From: Mucilaginibacter_A sp050954285
GTDB taxonomy: Bacteria > Bacteroidota > Bacteroidia > Sphingobacteriales > Sphingobacteriaceae
Assembly (NCBI GenBank): GCA_050954285.1
Contig: JBPBPL010000021.1
Span: forward strand, 1-64,000
Direction of reading: 5' to 3'
DNA length: 64,000 nt
Part shown: positions 44,933 to 53,645 of the stretch, piece by piece
Position numbering within the stretch: position 1 is the first letter of the stretch
How the letters are laid out: the number at the start of each line of letters is the position of its first letter
Notes under the pieces: model-generated
What the model was told of the DNA's origin: nothing
The model's input: only the letters and a program-made list of their open reading frames with translations
The model's database searches: none
Made by a program: the position numbers and the translations under genes

Positions 44933-44940
44933 TATCTTTG
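44933..44940 (+). promoter_or_regulatory. Candidate -7 box for rbfA
   Basis: TATCTTTG fits TAnnTTTG, 39 bases before the rbfA ATG. A motif copy with its AT-rich flank (GATACTGTTTTTATCAACCT, 44884-44903) lies just upstream. Confidence 0.4.
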
Positions 44941-44979
44941 GCGCTCGTTTATTGTAAACCCGCCCGTTAAATAAATATC

Positions 44980-45342
44980 ATGGAATCTAAAAGACAACAA
45001 AAATTTGCCGGTGTAATCCAGCAGGATCTGGCAGCTATTTTTCAGCGGGAAGGAATGACTTTTCTGCCCAATACTTTAATCACCATTACTAAAGTACGCA
45101 CCACGCCAGATTTGGCTATTGCGCGCGTTTTCCTGAGTTTTTTCAATATTACCAACAAGGAGCAGGCGCTGCAAACTATTAAGTTGCACGCTTCGGAAAT
45201 CCGTTATAAATTGGGCAGACAAATCAAAGATCAGGTGCGCGTAGTGCCGCAACTGGAATTTTTTGTAGACGATACTAGCGATTACGTAGACCGGATGGAT
45301 AAGATTTTTGATAAAATTCATAAAGACGAAAACGAAAATTAA
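44980..45342 (+). CDS. rbfA: Ribosome-binding factor A
   Basis: RbfA is a KH-fold cold-shock factor for late 30S maturation. The N-terminus (SKRQQKFAGVIQQDLAAIFQRE) and the core ITITKVRTTPDLAIARVFLSFF and LGRQIKDQVRVVPQLEFFVDD, ending with DRMDKIFDKI, are typical. Length 120 aa. It lies 8 bp before the M23 peptidase gene, so the two may be co-transcribed. Confidence 0.94.
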   Translation: MESKRQQKFAGVIQQDLAAIFQREGMTFLPNTLITITKVRTTPDLAIARVFLSFFNITNKEQALQTIKLHASEIRYKLGRQIKDQVRVVPQLEFFVDDTSDYVDRMDKIFDKIHKDENEN

Positions 45343-45350
45343 GCAGTTTT

Positions 45351-46055
45351 ATGCTGAATGAAAAGCAGCAGCAATTTACCAATCTCCTGCAAAAACATGC
45401 GCAGGAGATTGGTAAAGTTGTTGATTTCGATCCCGAAAAAGACCGTTTATTTCCTTTTGATTTCACCGCTTCCAACAAAAAATTAAGCGCAGAAACAGTT
45501 GCTGATACCGCTGCTTTTTCTACCTGGGTAACCCACATTATCAAACAAAACCATTGTAAATACGGCATCGGCGGGTATTTTGAAAACCGTACGCTGTATG
45601 CCAGAAGTTCTCATTTCGATACTTTGGATGAGCCTCGCCGGTTGCATTTGGGCATAGATATTTGGGGCGAAGCAGGTACGCCAGTTTATACTCCTTTTGC
45701 CGGCAAAATTCACAGCTTTCAGGATAATGATCATTTTGGAGATTATGGCGCAACGATAATTTTGGAACACTGTTTTTATGGCATAAATTTTTATGCGCTT
45801 TATGGCCATTTAAACCGGGCATCGCTGCAGGATTTATATCCAGGAAAAATCATTCAAAAAAACGAACTGATAGCCAAATTTGGTATTCCTGCGGAAAATG
45901 GCAACTGGCCGCCGCATTTGCATTACCAAATTATGTTTGATATGGAAGGAAAAGTTGGTGATTATCCAGGGGTTTGCAAGTTTTCTGAACGCGAAAAATA
46001 TCAGCAGAATATTCCTGATCCGAATTTAATTTTACGCTTTCCGGTACAACGATAA
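45351..46055 (+). CDS. M23 (LytM-type) peptidase
   Basis: A zinc endopeptidase fold that cleaves cross-links in peptidoglycan. The metal motifs are complete: HLGIDIWGEAGTPVY with His and Asp (H-x3-D, about 101-115) and LYGHLNRASL, then the final HLHYQIMF (H-x-H, about 187-194). No signal peptide or membrane helix is visible, so localisation is unclear; the N-terminal 90 residues are of unknown role. Length 234 aa. Follows rbfA by 8 bp. A motif copy lies at 45770. Confidence 0.88.
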   Translation: MLNEKQQQFTNLLQKHAQEIGKVVDFDPEKDRLFPFDFTASNKKLSAETVADTAAFSTWVTHIIKQNHCKYGIGGYFENRTLYARSSHFDTLDEPRRLHLGIDIWGEAGTPVYTPFAGKIHSFQDNDHFGDYGATIILEHCFYGINFYALYGHLNRASLQDLYPGKIIQKNELIAKFGIPAENGNWPPHLHYQIMFDMEGKVGDYPGVCKFSEREKYQQNIPDPNLILRFPVQR

Positions 46056-46096
46056 CGCAGTTTTTTCGTTATTCTATTTCATTCATTCTCAAACTC

Positions 46097-46759
46097 ATGC
46101 TGTTTTTATTCCTGTTTTTTCAAACGTTTATTTCTGCTTTTGTGGCAGAAGATCAGCCGCAGTTTAAAGGCGGACAAGGTGCATTAAATAGTTTTTTATC
46201 ACAAAACCTGATCTATCCGGATTATGCCAAGCAAAACTGCATTTCGGGCACGGTGCAGGTTAGTTTCAATATCGATTTAAACAATAAGCCAGTCAATGTC
46301 AAGGTGCAAAAAGGTTTTGGTATTGATCTGGATGATGAAGCCATCCGGCTGGTAAAAATGACGGCTGGTAAATGGATTCTGCCGGCGGATCATGATTTAA
46401 GTACAACTTTGATTTTACCGGTCAACTTCAATTTAAGTAATTCGGGTTGCAGTATCAGAAGCCGAAGCGATATGGAACAGGCAATTACTGCTTATAAAGC
46501 ACGTGAAGCTTTGGTGGATGCGGTTACCAATTATTATAAAAATAAATATCTGGGCAAAGCCGATGCATCCAAAGAACCGGAAATATTGGCTTTAAAAAAG
46601 CAGTTAGGTTTAAACGATGATTATGCAGATGAAGTAATTGATCAGGCTAACACCAAACTTAAACAAGGTGACCGCGAAGGTGCTTGTGAAGACTGGAATT
46701 TTGTGCGCAACATCGGCAGCAACAAAGCAGATGCAATGCTGGCGAAATATTGCAGATAG
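46097..46759 (+). CDS. TonB C-terminal domain protein
   Basis: A 220-aa exported protein. An N-terminal hydrophobic stretch (MLFLFLFFQTFISAFVA) is followed directly by a TonB-C-type domain (about 18-115) with the recognisable PQFKGGQGALNSFLSQNLIYPDYAKQ, GTVQVSFNIDLNNKPVNVKV and the GFGIDLDDEAIRLVKMT core. A helical tail ends in REGACEDWNFVRNIGSNKADAMLAKYC, which I have seen in Bacteroidota TonB-like proteins. The proline-rich spacer of a true TonB is missing, so it may not be an energy transducer. The start ATG immediately precedes a motif core (CTGTTTTTA, 46100-46108). Confidence 0.8.
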   Translation: MLFLFLFFQTFISAFVAEDQPQFKGGQGALNSFLSQNLIYPDYAKQNCISGTVQVSFNIDLNNKPVNVKVQKGFGIDLDDEAIRLVKMTAGKWILPADHDLSTTLILPVNFNLSNSGCSIRSRSDMEQAITAYKAREALVDAVTNYYKNKYLGKADASKEPEILALKKQLGLNDDYADEVIDQANTKLKQGDREGACEDWNFVRNIGSNKADAMLAKYCR

Positions 46760-46903
46760 GCTGATGCTTCTTTTATCAGTGTAAAATTAGGCTGTCATTT
46801 GGATTGAATGCAAATTATTGCACATAATATATTTGCTCTAAAACCCTCATTACTTTTAAACTACGATGCTTCTTTTACCGGTATAAAATTATTGTTAAAC
46901 AGC

Positions 46904-46933
46904 AAAGCTCCCTGATGGGCAGGGAGCTTTTAC
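46904..46933 (+). terminator. Hairpin with short T-run
   Basis: AAGCTCCCT (46905-46913) pairs perfectly with AGGGAGCTT (46921-46929) around GATGGGC. Only four T follow. It could end the TonB-C transcript or be the leader hairpin of whatever starts at the shared string TAACCAATTATAAACCT (46934-46950). Two motif copies (46763-46776, 46866-46879) precede it in the same gap. Confidence 0.55.
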
Positions 46934-46966
46934 TAACCAATTATAAACCTAAATTATGAGAAGGGC

Positions 46967-47077
46967 TGTAGGAGAAGGGGTCGAACCTTCACGAAGTGGT
47001 TATCATGTTGCCATGGTTTCCCAGAATCTTCGCCACCGGGACAAGGAGGTGTGTCTGCCAAATTTCACCATCCTACA
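46967..47077 (-). tRNA. tRNA-like element, class II fold, Leu-like body with GTC at the anticodon position
   Basis: Read on the minus strand, a full cloverleaf can be drawn. Acceptor stem TGTAGGA/TCCTACA is perfect (7 bp); T8 and G9; D arm GTG/CAC with loop AAATTTGGCAGA (Leu-like, with GG and A21); anticodon arm CCTCC/GGTGG with one T-T mismatch and loop TTGTCCC; T arm GAAGG/CCTTC perfect with loop TTCGACC. No CCA is encoded. The oddities are the loop (anticodon GTC would be Asp and position 37 is C) and a variable region of 42 bases with a CGAAG/CTTCG stem and an inner CATG-GCAA-CATG hairpin, far longer than normal. It could be a real but unusual tRNA, a decayed tRNA, or a tRNA-like regulatory RNA. 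Confidence 0.55.
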
Positions 47078-47229
47078 ATTTATTTCTTCAGCAATTAAAG
47101 AACGTCTTTCTTTATTTGCTGATACAAATCTAAGGCATGATTCAATTTCTTGCAAATATTTCAACAAAATAATTTTATTTTTATCTAAAATTAAATTATA
47201 CTTGCTAAACGTTACATATTTGAAAATAT

Positions 47230-47706
47230 ATGCTTGTGAAAAAACCTCATAATTCGGAAATTGATAATCTCGATATTCAAATCCTGTCTATCCTGATGAA
47301 AAACGCCACAACGCCTTATACGGAGATTGCGAAAGAACTGATTGTTTCCGGCGGAACGATACACGTCCGCATGAAGAAACTGGAGGAATTGGGCATTATT
47401 AAAGGTGCAAACCTGGAAATCAACCCTCAAAAACTGGGTTATGATATCTGTGCCTTCCTGGGAATTTTCCTGGAAAAGGGTTCGCAGTACAACAACGCGG
47501 TTAAACAACTGAAAACAGTAAATGAAATTGTAGAATTACATTATACAACTGGTAGCTGGAGTATTTTTGCCAAAATTATTTGTCGGGATACCACGCATTT
47601 ACGAGAAATTTTGAACGAACAGATTCAAAGCGTGGAAGGCATCCAGCGTACAGAAACGTTTATTTCATTAGAAGAAAGCATTAAACGCCAGATCGTATTG
47701 GATTAA
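47230..47706 (+). CDS. Lrp/AsnC family transcriptional regulator
   Basis: A 158-aa leucine-responsive-type regulator. The N-terminal winged helix-turn-helix (about 13-60: LDIQILSILMKNATTPYTEIAKEL and GGTIHVRMKKLEELGII) is followed by the RAM ligand-binding domain (about 70-150: ICAFLGIFLEKGSQ, VELHYTTGSWSIFAKIICRD, TFISLEESIKRQI). It may respond to amino acids; targets are unknown. The stop codon overlaps the stop of the convergent helicase gene within TTAA (47703-47706). The gap 47078-47229 upstream holds no gene that I can support. Confidence 0.92.
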   Translation: MLVKKPHNSEIDNLDIQILSILMKNATTPYTEIAKELIVSGGTIHVRMKKLEELGIIKGANLEINPQKLGYDICAFLGIFLEKGSQYNNAVKQLKTVNEIVELHYTTGSWSIFAKIICRDTTHLREILNEQIQSVEGIQRTETFISLEESIKRQIVLD

Positions 47707-50700
47707 ACCGCTACCAGTTCTTGCAAAAAACCATAATATAAATAACTGCTGACTTTTGAATAACCCATATCTGCCAGCAATTTGCCATAAGCTTTTACTT
47801 GTGTGCGATGCTCGGGCCGCTGATCGGAAGTGAATTTAAAATCCAGAATAGTTACTTCATCATTGCCAATTAACACCTTATCCGGGCGATAACTCTCGCC
47901 TTTACTATCAATAATCGTTTGCTCAGAAAGATCCTGATAAGGCTTGCTAAGTAATGCTTTGAGGTCTTTATTTTGCAGCACGCTCAACGCATTAATTTTT
48001 ACTTCTTCTTTTTCGGCTTCGCGGATCAAACCTTCCTGCTGCATTTCGTTGAGCACTTTTGGTAGCTTGATGATGTCCATCGTCCGGGCAAGCAATTCGT
48101 GCAAAATTATTCCTTTATGCTGAGCGGCGTCGCCACTCAGCAAATCCAGCTTGACCCACACCTTTTTGCTGGCCAGCGCCTGACTCAACCGCTGTGAAAC
48201 CGGATATTTTTTTAGCTGGATTTTTTCTTCGGATGCTGTTTTTACCACTACTTTTTCGGTAACAGGCTCATCCAAAATAAAATTATCATCGGTAAAAGAA
48301 GCATTCAACCCTTCAACCGGAATGTTCAAAGCCTCCAGAATCAGATCGCCTATAATGCTTGTTTTAGCCTCCGTTTTTCCTTGTCCAGGTGCCGTAATGT
48401 ACAAATGATTGCGTGTACGCGTGGTAGCAACATATAACATATTTAACGCATCCATCAAATTAAACAGCAATTCCTCAAAATAAGCCTTCGAAAAATCAGA
48501 TTTGCCTAATGCTTTTTTGTAATTTACAGGAACAGACTGCAACTTTTCATAAGGCGTTTCCTGCGTATCCACCCAGAAAATGCCATTCGTCATGCCGTCT
48601 AAATCCCAGCTGCAAAACGGCAGCATCACCACATCAAATGCCAATCCTTTCGATTTATGGATCGTCATCACCTGCACGGCATCATTTTGCGAACCGGAAG
48701 GCAAAGCTTTCAGTTTCCCTTCTTCCTCCCACCACTCCAAAAAACGGGTAATGCCGAGTTCGCCTTGCGTAGTAAATCTGGCCAGCATGTCCCGGAAGGC
48801 AAATAAATACGGCAAGTGCTGCGTTTGCGTGTCCAGATTATAAACGGTAATCAGTTGCTCGGCGAGTTCATTGAGCGGCAGTTGCTGCCAGGCATAAAAA
48901 TTTCGGCACAATTCAGCCGGCAACAGATTTTGCATTTTGCTGATCGGCGTATCTTTTAGGTTGATCCAGGCCGCAGCCGGAACGCTTTTGCCCAACTGTT
49001 TGTAATACAATTGCACGCACAAACCTTTGTATAAAGTTGATTGCTGATTTTGCATAACCATCAGCTGTAACGTACTGGTTAACAGCTTTACTGCAGAATT
49101 ATTATTAATCAGCAATGCCTCGCCCGAAAGCACTTCGTAAGAACCAAAAGGCTCGCCCAAAGTTTCCTGCCGGATTTTCCGCGCCTGCTGATCGGCCATT
49201 AAATGCCCGATCACATCTCTCGCCTCGCGATTGCTGCGCACCAAAATGCAGATTTGCCCGGCCTGATATCTTCCGGAACCGATCCAATTATTTAGCTTTT
49301 CTGATAAATGCAACAAAGCATCTTCCCGCACCTGCGAAGCGCGGTAAGCATTATTTTCTACTGATAAAAACAGCACTTCAACCGAACCGCCAGATAATGT
49401 GCTGGCTGCTTTTTTTTGAAAACTTTGGAGGTAAGCATCCGGAATGATGTGATCCAGACCAATAGTTTTCCACCAGTCGTCATATAATTCTGTGCTGCCA
49501 TCCTGCAAAACTTTATCATTAATTAACGTTTGCAGCAGTTTGGGTATTTCCTGAAAAAGATGATTATTAAAATCGATGATATTAGCCGCACTACGGTAAT
49601 TTTCTTCCAGCGAATCACTCACCACATTATGCGCACCGATATCTGCTTTTGCTTTGTGTAGCAAAATGCGCCAGTCGCCGTTGCGCCAGCGATAAATTGA
49701 CTGCTTTACATCGCCCACAATCAAATTATCAATCATTTTTCCGTTGGCTTCTCCAATGGTATTTTGTAGCAACGGCAAAAAATTGTCCCACTGAAAAGAG
49801 GAAGTATCCTGAAACTCATCAAACAAGAAATTTTTATAGCGATTTCCCATTTTCTCCCAGATAAAAGACGGATTATCCTGCTGATCTGCCGTAATTCCTT
49901 TTAGCAAAAACTGTGCATCGCTAATTAGCAATGCCTGATTTTCTTCGCGATAATCCGTCAGCAAAGAAGCCATTTCCTGCATCAGCCGCAAATAATACAA
50001 GTTCGTGTTGATAGCTTTTGCCATTTCGTACTTGCCGGTTTCTGCGGAAAAGAAATCCTGCAAATCCAGCAAAACCGGGTTCAGCTGATTGTATAAACTG
50101 GCAACCGAAGCCGTCAATTTTCCACCTTTCTGGTATTCTTCAGGATTGTCGATTAACTTTTTTAGGTCGATAAAAACAGTATGATCACCTGCCGCCAGCT
50201 TGTGCAATTTGGAAGCTGGATGCCGGGATTTCCCTTTCAGTTCTTCTAACTGTACGCCTGATTTTTCCCAAACCTGCAAAGCATCGGCCCCGGAAACCTT
50301 AAAAGCTTCTTCAAAATAAGCGATCCTGGCGCGTGTCATCTTCATCAAATCCGGAAATAAATTAGCCGAATCCAGTTCTTTCAACGCATTTTCAAACGGT
50401 TGGAAACGCTCCTTAAAAATTTCACCCGTTAAATCCAGCAATTCACGCCGGTAGTTCCAGCTTTTGTTATCTCCTACCCTGTCCAGCGCCAAGCTTATAA
50501 TCCATTGCAGCAGCTCGGGCTTTTCATCCAACCGCTCGTTCAGTTTATCGGCCAGCGATTGTTTTACTTTCTCAAGGTTCATTTCCAGTTTATAACCGGC
50601 ATCCAAACCCAGCTCAAACGTAAAACTGCGGATTACCTGCTGCACAAAACCATCAATTGTGTTGATTGAAAATCGGCTGTAATCGTGCAAAATACGGCGG

Positions 50701-51005
50701 TAAACCAGATGTGCCCGCTCCTGCAAACTTTCAGGATTTAGTTGCGGATGCGCTTGCAAAATTATTCCCCTGAAAATTTCCGCACTTTTTTCTCCCAAAG
50801 CCAACGAACGCAGCACGCTTAAAATACGGCTCTTCATTTCTTCTGTGGCTTTATTGGTAAAAGTTACGGCCAGCACTTCGCGGTATTTCAACTCATTATC
50901 AAACAAAAGCGTTAAATAATGCGCCGTCAGGCTGAAAGTTTTGCCGGAACCAGCCGAAGCCTGTAAAATTTTGAGCGGTTTTTGCGGGAAGATATTCGTG
51001 TTCAC
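47703..51005 (-). CDS. AddA-type UvrD helicase-nuclease
   Basis: An ATP-dependent DNA helicase with a C-terminal PD-(D/E)XK nuclease, the AddA/RecB layout used to process double-strand breaks. I start it at the GTG at 51005 (VNTNIFPQKPLKILQASAGSGKT), because upstream in-frame codons run into a motif copy and the divergent gene's promoter. Motifs: I ASAGSGKT (about 16-23), II FLFDEFQDTSSFQWDN, the UvrD-C region SLEENYRS, HKSKGLAF and VI YVATTRTRNHLYI, then nuclease VTILDFKFT near the C-terminus. About 1100 aa. No adjacent addB is present. Motif copies at 48236, 48293, 49365 and 50171. Confidence 0.88.
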   Translation of the reverse strand: MNTNIFPQKPLKILQASAGSGKTFSLTAHYLTLLFDNELKYREVLAVTFTNKATEEMKSRILSVLRSLALGEKSAEIFRGIILQAHPQLNPESLQERAHLVYRRILHDYSRFSINTIDGFVQQVIRSFTFELGLDAGYKLEMNLEKVKQSLADKLNERLDEKPELLQWIISLALDRVGDNKSWNYRRELLDLTGEIFKERFQPFENALKELDSANLFPDLMKMTRARIAYFEEAFKVSGADALQVWEKSGVQLEELKGKSRHPASKLHKLAAGDHTVFIDLKKLIDNPEEYQKGGKLTASVASLYNQLNPVLLDLQDFFSAETGKYEMAKAINTNLYYLRLMQEMASLLTDYREENQALLISDAQFLLKGITADQQDNPSFIWEKMGNRYKNFLFDEFQDTSSFQWDNFLPLLQNTIGEANGKMIDNLIVGDVKQSIYRWRNGDWRILLHKAKADIGAHNVVSDSLEENYRSAANIIDFNNHLFQEIPKLLQTLINDKVLQDGSTELYDDWWKTIGLDHIIPDAYLQSFQKKAASTLSGGSVEVLFLSVENNAYRASQVREDALLHLSEKLNNWIGSGRYQAGQICILVRSNREARDVIGHLMADQQARKIRQETLGEPFGSYEVLSGEALLINNNSAVKLLTSTLQLMVMQNQQSTLYKGLCVQLYYKQLGKSVPAAAWINLKDTPISKMQNLLPAELCRNFYAWQQLPLNELAEQLITVYNLDTQTQHLPYLFAFRDMLARFTTQGELGITRFLEWWEEEGKLKALPSGSQNDAVQVMTIHKSKGLAFDVVMLPFCSWDLDGMTNGIFWVDTQETPYEKLQSVPVNYKKALGKSDFSKAYFEELLFNLMDALNMLYVATTRTRNHLYITAPGQGKTEAKTSIIGDLILEALNIPVEGLNASFTDDNFILDEPVTEKVVVKTASEEKIQLKKYPVSQRLSQALASKKVWVKLDLLSGDAAQHKGIILHELLARTMDIIKLPKVLNEMQQEGLIREAEKEEVKINALSVLQNKDLKALLSKPYQDLSEQTIIDSKGESYRPDKVLIGNDEVTILDFKFTSDQRPEHRTQVKAYGKLLADMGYSKVSSYLYYGFLQELVAV

Positions 51006-51088
51006 AATCAATAATAAAGATTTTTTATGAAAGTTTGGATAAGTTTCGATGCTTCTTTTATCCCTATTTTTAGGGCGAATTTTTAAAA

Positions 51089-51910
51089 ATGAAAAAGAAT
51101 CTTCTTCCAGTGCTGATCGTGTTGTTTTGCTCCTGTTCAACAAAAAAGACCACAATTTCGGGTGCTAAAAACAGTATCGCTCCAAATAATTCTATTGCTG
51201 CCGATGGAAAAATTACGGCCAATCTGTGGATGCAGCGTGCAGCAGAATATAAAGCTTTGTGCTATCAGGCTTACAATCTGGCGCATTTACGGCTGGATCT
51301 GGCTTTAACGCAACCATCGGCAAAACCAAAAGCAATTGTAACGGATATTGATGAAACTGTTTTAGATAACAGTCCGCACGATATGAGTGAAGCTTTGGAA
51401 CGAAAAGATTTCGACCTGAAAACCTGGAAAGCCTGGACGGCAAAAGCAGAAGCGGACACGCTTTGCGGTTCGGCTTCGTTCTTTAAATATGCGGCATCCA
51501 AAGGCATTGAGGTTTTTTATATTACCAATCGGGATGAAGATGAGCGCGCCGGAACGTTAAAAAACCTGCAAAAATTTAATTTGCCAAATGCGGATAATGA
51601 ACATTTGCTGCTGAAAAAAAACACATCAAGCAAAGAAATACGTCGGAAACAAGTGCTTCAAAACCATGAAGTTGTGCTGTTTTTAGGCGATAATTTAAGC
51701 GATTTTTCGACCTTGTTCGACAAAAAACAATATGACGAACGGTTGCGGAATACCCAACTAAACGCTGCCGAGTTTGGCAAGCGTTTTATTGTATTGCCAA
51801 ATGTGGCTTACGGTGATTGGGAAGGTGCTTTGTACCAGTACAATTATCAGTTGAAACCAGCGCAAAGGGATTCAGTCCTGAAAAATTGGTCGATAAAAGA
51901 AGCATATTGA
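51089..51910 (+). CDS. Class C acid phosphatase lipoprotein, e(P4) family
   Basis: An outer-membrane-anchored HAD phosphatase that removes phosphate from nucleotides. A lipoprotein signal is seen (MKKNLLPVLIVLFCSC, lipobox Cys16). The HAD motifs are DIDETVLDNSP (about 85-95, DxDxT-type nucleophile), ITNRDEDERAGTLKNLQ (motif II region) and VLFLGDNLSDF (motif III/IV, about 197-207). Length 273 aa. It is divergent from the helicase gene, and its last codons (SIKEAY-stop) are inside a motif copy (51892-51906). Its stop is one base from the stop of the convergent oxidoreductase gene. Confidence 0.9.
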   Translation: MKKNLLPVLIVLFCSCSTKKTTISGAKNSIAPNNSIAADGKITANLWMQRAAEYKALCYQAYNLAHLRLDLALTQPSAKPKAIVTDIDETVLDNSPHDMSEALERKDFDLKTWKAWTAKAEADTLCGSASFFKYAASKGIEVFYITNRDEDERAGTLKNLQKFNLPNADNEHLLLKKNTSSKEIRRKQVLQNHEVVLFLGDNLSDFSTLFDKKQYDERLRNTQLNAAEFGKRFIVLPNVAYGDWEGALYQYNYQLKPAQRDSVLKNWSIKEAY

Positions 51911-51911
51911 T

Positions 51912-53018
51912 TTACCCGATTGTTTCTTTTTTGCCGGAAGCCAGACTTTTATAAATCGCATCAACAACCAACATATCTTTTAAACCTTCTTCACCCGGTA
52001 CGCGCGTTGGTTTTTTCAGGTTAATACAGTTGGCAAAATCATCCATTTGCGCAGCTTGCTGATTGATGTTTGGCAGGTTCATGGGTCCTTTTGAAGTTCT
52101 TCCATCAAGGCCACCGTAACCATAAGCCGGCTCCAGTTCAAAAAAGCCATTGGTTGTTTTTGCTTTTAAAGAACCCCAGTTGTTGTTGTAGCTTGATTTT
52201 CCTTTCGCAACAAAATTATTTGGAAATTCCAGTTCCCAGAAAATGGTTTCATCCACTTCTTTAAACAATTCTGGTCGTGTTTTTTCCTGTCGCGCTGTTA
52301 CTGCAACTGGTTCCTGGCCCAGCGTATAGCGCGAACCTTGTATGGCGTAAATGCCCATATCCATCAGCGCGCCACCGCCAGAAAGTGCTTTTTTTAAGCG
52401 CCAGGCATTTGGGTCGCCTCCATAAACAAAACCGTTTGCCGTATCCAGCTGTATTACTTTTCCTAAAATCTGTTGCTGGCCCAAACGCATCACTTCTAGA
52501 TTGTGCGGCTCAAAATGCAGGCGATAACCAATAGAAAGCATTCGGTTTGCTTGCTTGCAGGCCGCAATCATTTCTCTGCAATCAGCTGCGTTTAGAGCCA
52601 TCGGTTTTTCGCAGATCACATGTTTGCCTGCTTTTGCTGCGCGGATAGTAAACTCTTTATGCATTGAAACCGGCAGCACTACATACACAATATCAATATC
52701 CGGATTTTGGGCAATGGAATCGAAGTCATCGTAATTATAAATATTTTTCTGAGGAATATTGTATTTGGCCGCCCATGTTTTAGCTTTTTCCGGCTTACCG
52801 GTAACCAAGCCAGCCAAGTAACAGTTTTTAGTTTGAAGCAAAGCCGGAGCCAGTTGACCGCCCGCATATCCGCCCAAACCAACCAGTGCAATACCCAGTT
52901 TTTTGGGTGCTAAAAGAAGCTCATCAAACGAGGAAAGTGCAGCACCTAACGTAAGGGCACCAGCACCAATTGACAGCTGACGAATAAAATCACGACGGGA
53001 AAAGTAATTGGTTTTCAT
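51912..53018 (-). CDS. Tat-exported Gfo/Idh/MocA family oxidoreductase
   Basis: An NAD(P)-dependent dehydrogenase of the glucose-fructose oxidoreductase family. The twin-arginine signal SRRDFIRQLSIGAGALTLG (about 6-25) directs the folded cofactor-loaded protein out of the cytoplasm. The Rossmann fold starts LGIALVGLGGYAGGQLAPALL (about 36-56); the family signature EKPMALNAADCREMI (about 133-147) contains the catalytic-site Lys, and the C-terminal sheet domain completes 368 aa. A motif copy at 52911 lies in frame (LLLAP). Single gene; substrate is a sugar or sugar derivative by family only. Confidence 0.9.
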   Translation of the reverse strand: MKTNYFSRRDFIRQLSIGAGALTLGAALSSFDELLLAPKKLGIALVGLGGYAGGQLAPALLQTKNCYLAGLVTGKPEKAKTWAAKYNIPQKNIYNYDDFDSIAQNPDIDIVYVVLPVSMHKEFTIRAAKAGKHVICEKPMALNAADCREMIAACKQANRMLSIGYRLHFEPHNLEVMRLGQQQILGKVIQLDTANGFVYGGDPNAWRLKKALSGGGALMDMGIYAIQGSRYTLGQEPVAVTARQEKTRPELFKEVDETIFWELEFPNNFVAKGKSSYNNNWGSLKAKTTNGFFELEPAYGYGGLDGRTSKGPMNLPNINQQAAQMDDFANCINLKKPTRVPGEEGLKDMLVVDAIYKSLASGKKETIG

Positions 53019-53111
53019 AGGAGATTGTGTTGCTAGTATCCAAAACGACTAATAACGATGCTTGTTTTACCAGTTAAAAATTTGATTTTTGGCGAAAGTT
53101 ACTGGCATAAA

Positions 53112-53140
53112 AAAAGTCCCGAATAATATTCAGGACTTTT
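53112..53140. terminator. Terminator between oxidoreductase and SnoaL genes
   Basis: AAAAGTCC (53112-53119) pairs with GGACTTTT (53133-53140), with an inner GAAT/ATTC. Read on the minus strand it has seven T and can end the SnoaL transcript. A one-mismatch motif copy (CGATGCTTGTTTTACC) lies at 53057-53071. Confidence 0.85.
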
Positions 53141-53161
53141 ACAGGAATAAAACTATATTAC

Positions 53162-53581
53162 TTAAATCTCTTTCAGTTCAACACCTAATTGTTTCAAAAT
53201 ACCCAACTCATCACTACTTCCCCAACGCTCTGTCATTTTACCATTTTCAAACTTGCTGATCTGCATACCGCGCGCTTTAATGGTTTTTCCAGTTGGTTCA
53301 ACTTTCATAAAAATACCTTGATGGGTGCCGGTGATGGTGTAAGCAAACGCCACTTTATCGCCTTCAGCAACCAATATTTCCACCTCGATTTTTAAATCCG
53401 GGAAAGCGGTGCGCATCATCTTAAAAAACTTGATATAACCTTCCGGGCCCGTTCCTTGTCCGGGTGATGGATCGTGATCAACAGAATCCGAAGAAATCAG
53501 TTCACGTAATAAATCTAATTTGCCGGTATTTATGGCTTCTCCAAATTTTTTCTGGGTTTCAGTATTTGCTTGTGCGCTCAT
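53162..53581 (-). CDS. SnoaL-like ester cyclase family protein
   Basis: A 139-aa alpha+beta barrel of the NTF2/SnoaL type. The family pattern is seen as FGEAINTGKLDLLRELISSDSVDHDPSPGQGTGPEGYIKFFKMMRTAFPDLKIEV (about 13-67) and the second half FAYTITGTHQGIFMKVEPTGK and ISKFENGKMTERWGSSDELGILKQLG. Family members are ester cyclases, ketosteroid-isomerase-like enzymes or uncharacterised. It lies 65 bp downstream of egtD on the same strand, so it could belong to that operon, but the gap is larger than the others there. Confidence 0.82.
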   Translation of the reverse strand: MSAQANTETQKKFGEAINTGKLDLLRELISSDSVDHDPSPGQGTGPEGYIKFFKMMRTAFPDLKIEVEILVAEGDKVAFAYTITGTHQGIFMKVEPTGKTIKARGMQISKFENGKMTERWGSSDELGILKQLGVELKEI

Positions 53582-53645
53582 TTTCTATATTAGTTAAATA
53601 TATTTATTAACAATGATTTGTATAAAATGTGTTTTAACAATTATG

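Noticed and set aside
46956..47252. 98-codon plus-strand frame over the tRNA-like element
   Set aside because: Its first half is the antisense reading of the tRNA-like fold, and the rest is AT-rich low-quality sequence; no family or signal seen.
51006..51155. N-terminal extension of the helicase-nuclease gene to 51155
   Set aside because: The extra 50 residues are translated from a motif copy and the region upstream of the divergent phosphatase gene, and show no helicase features.
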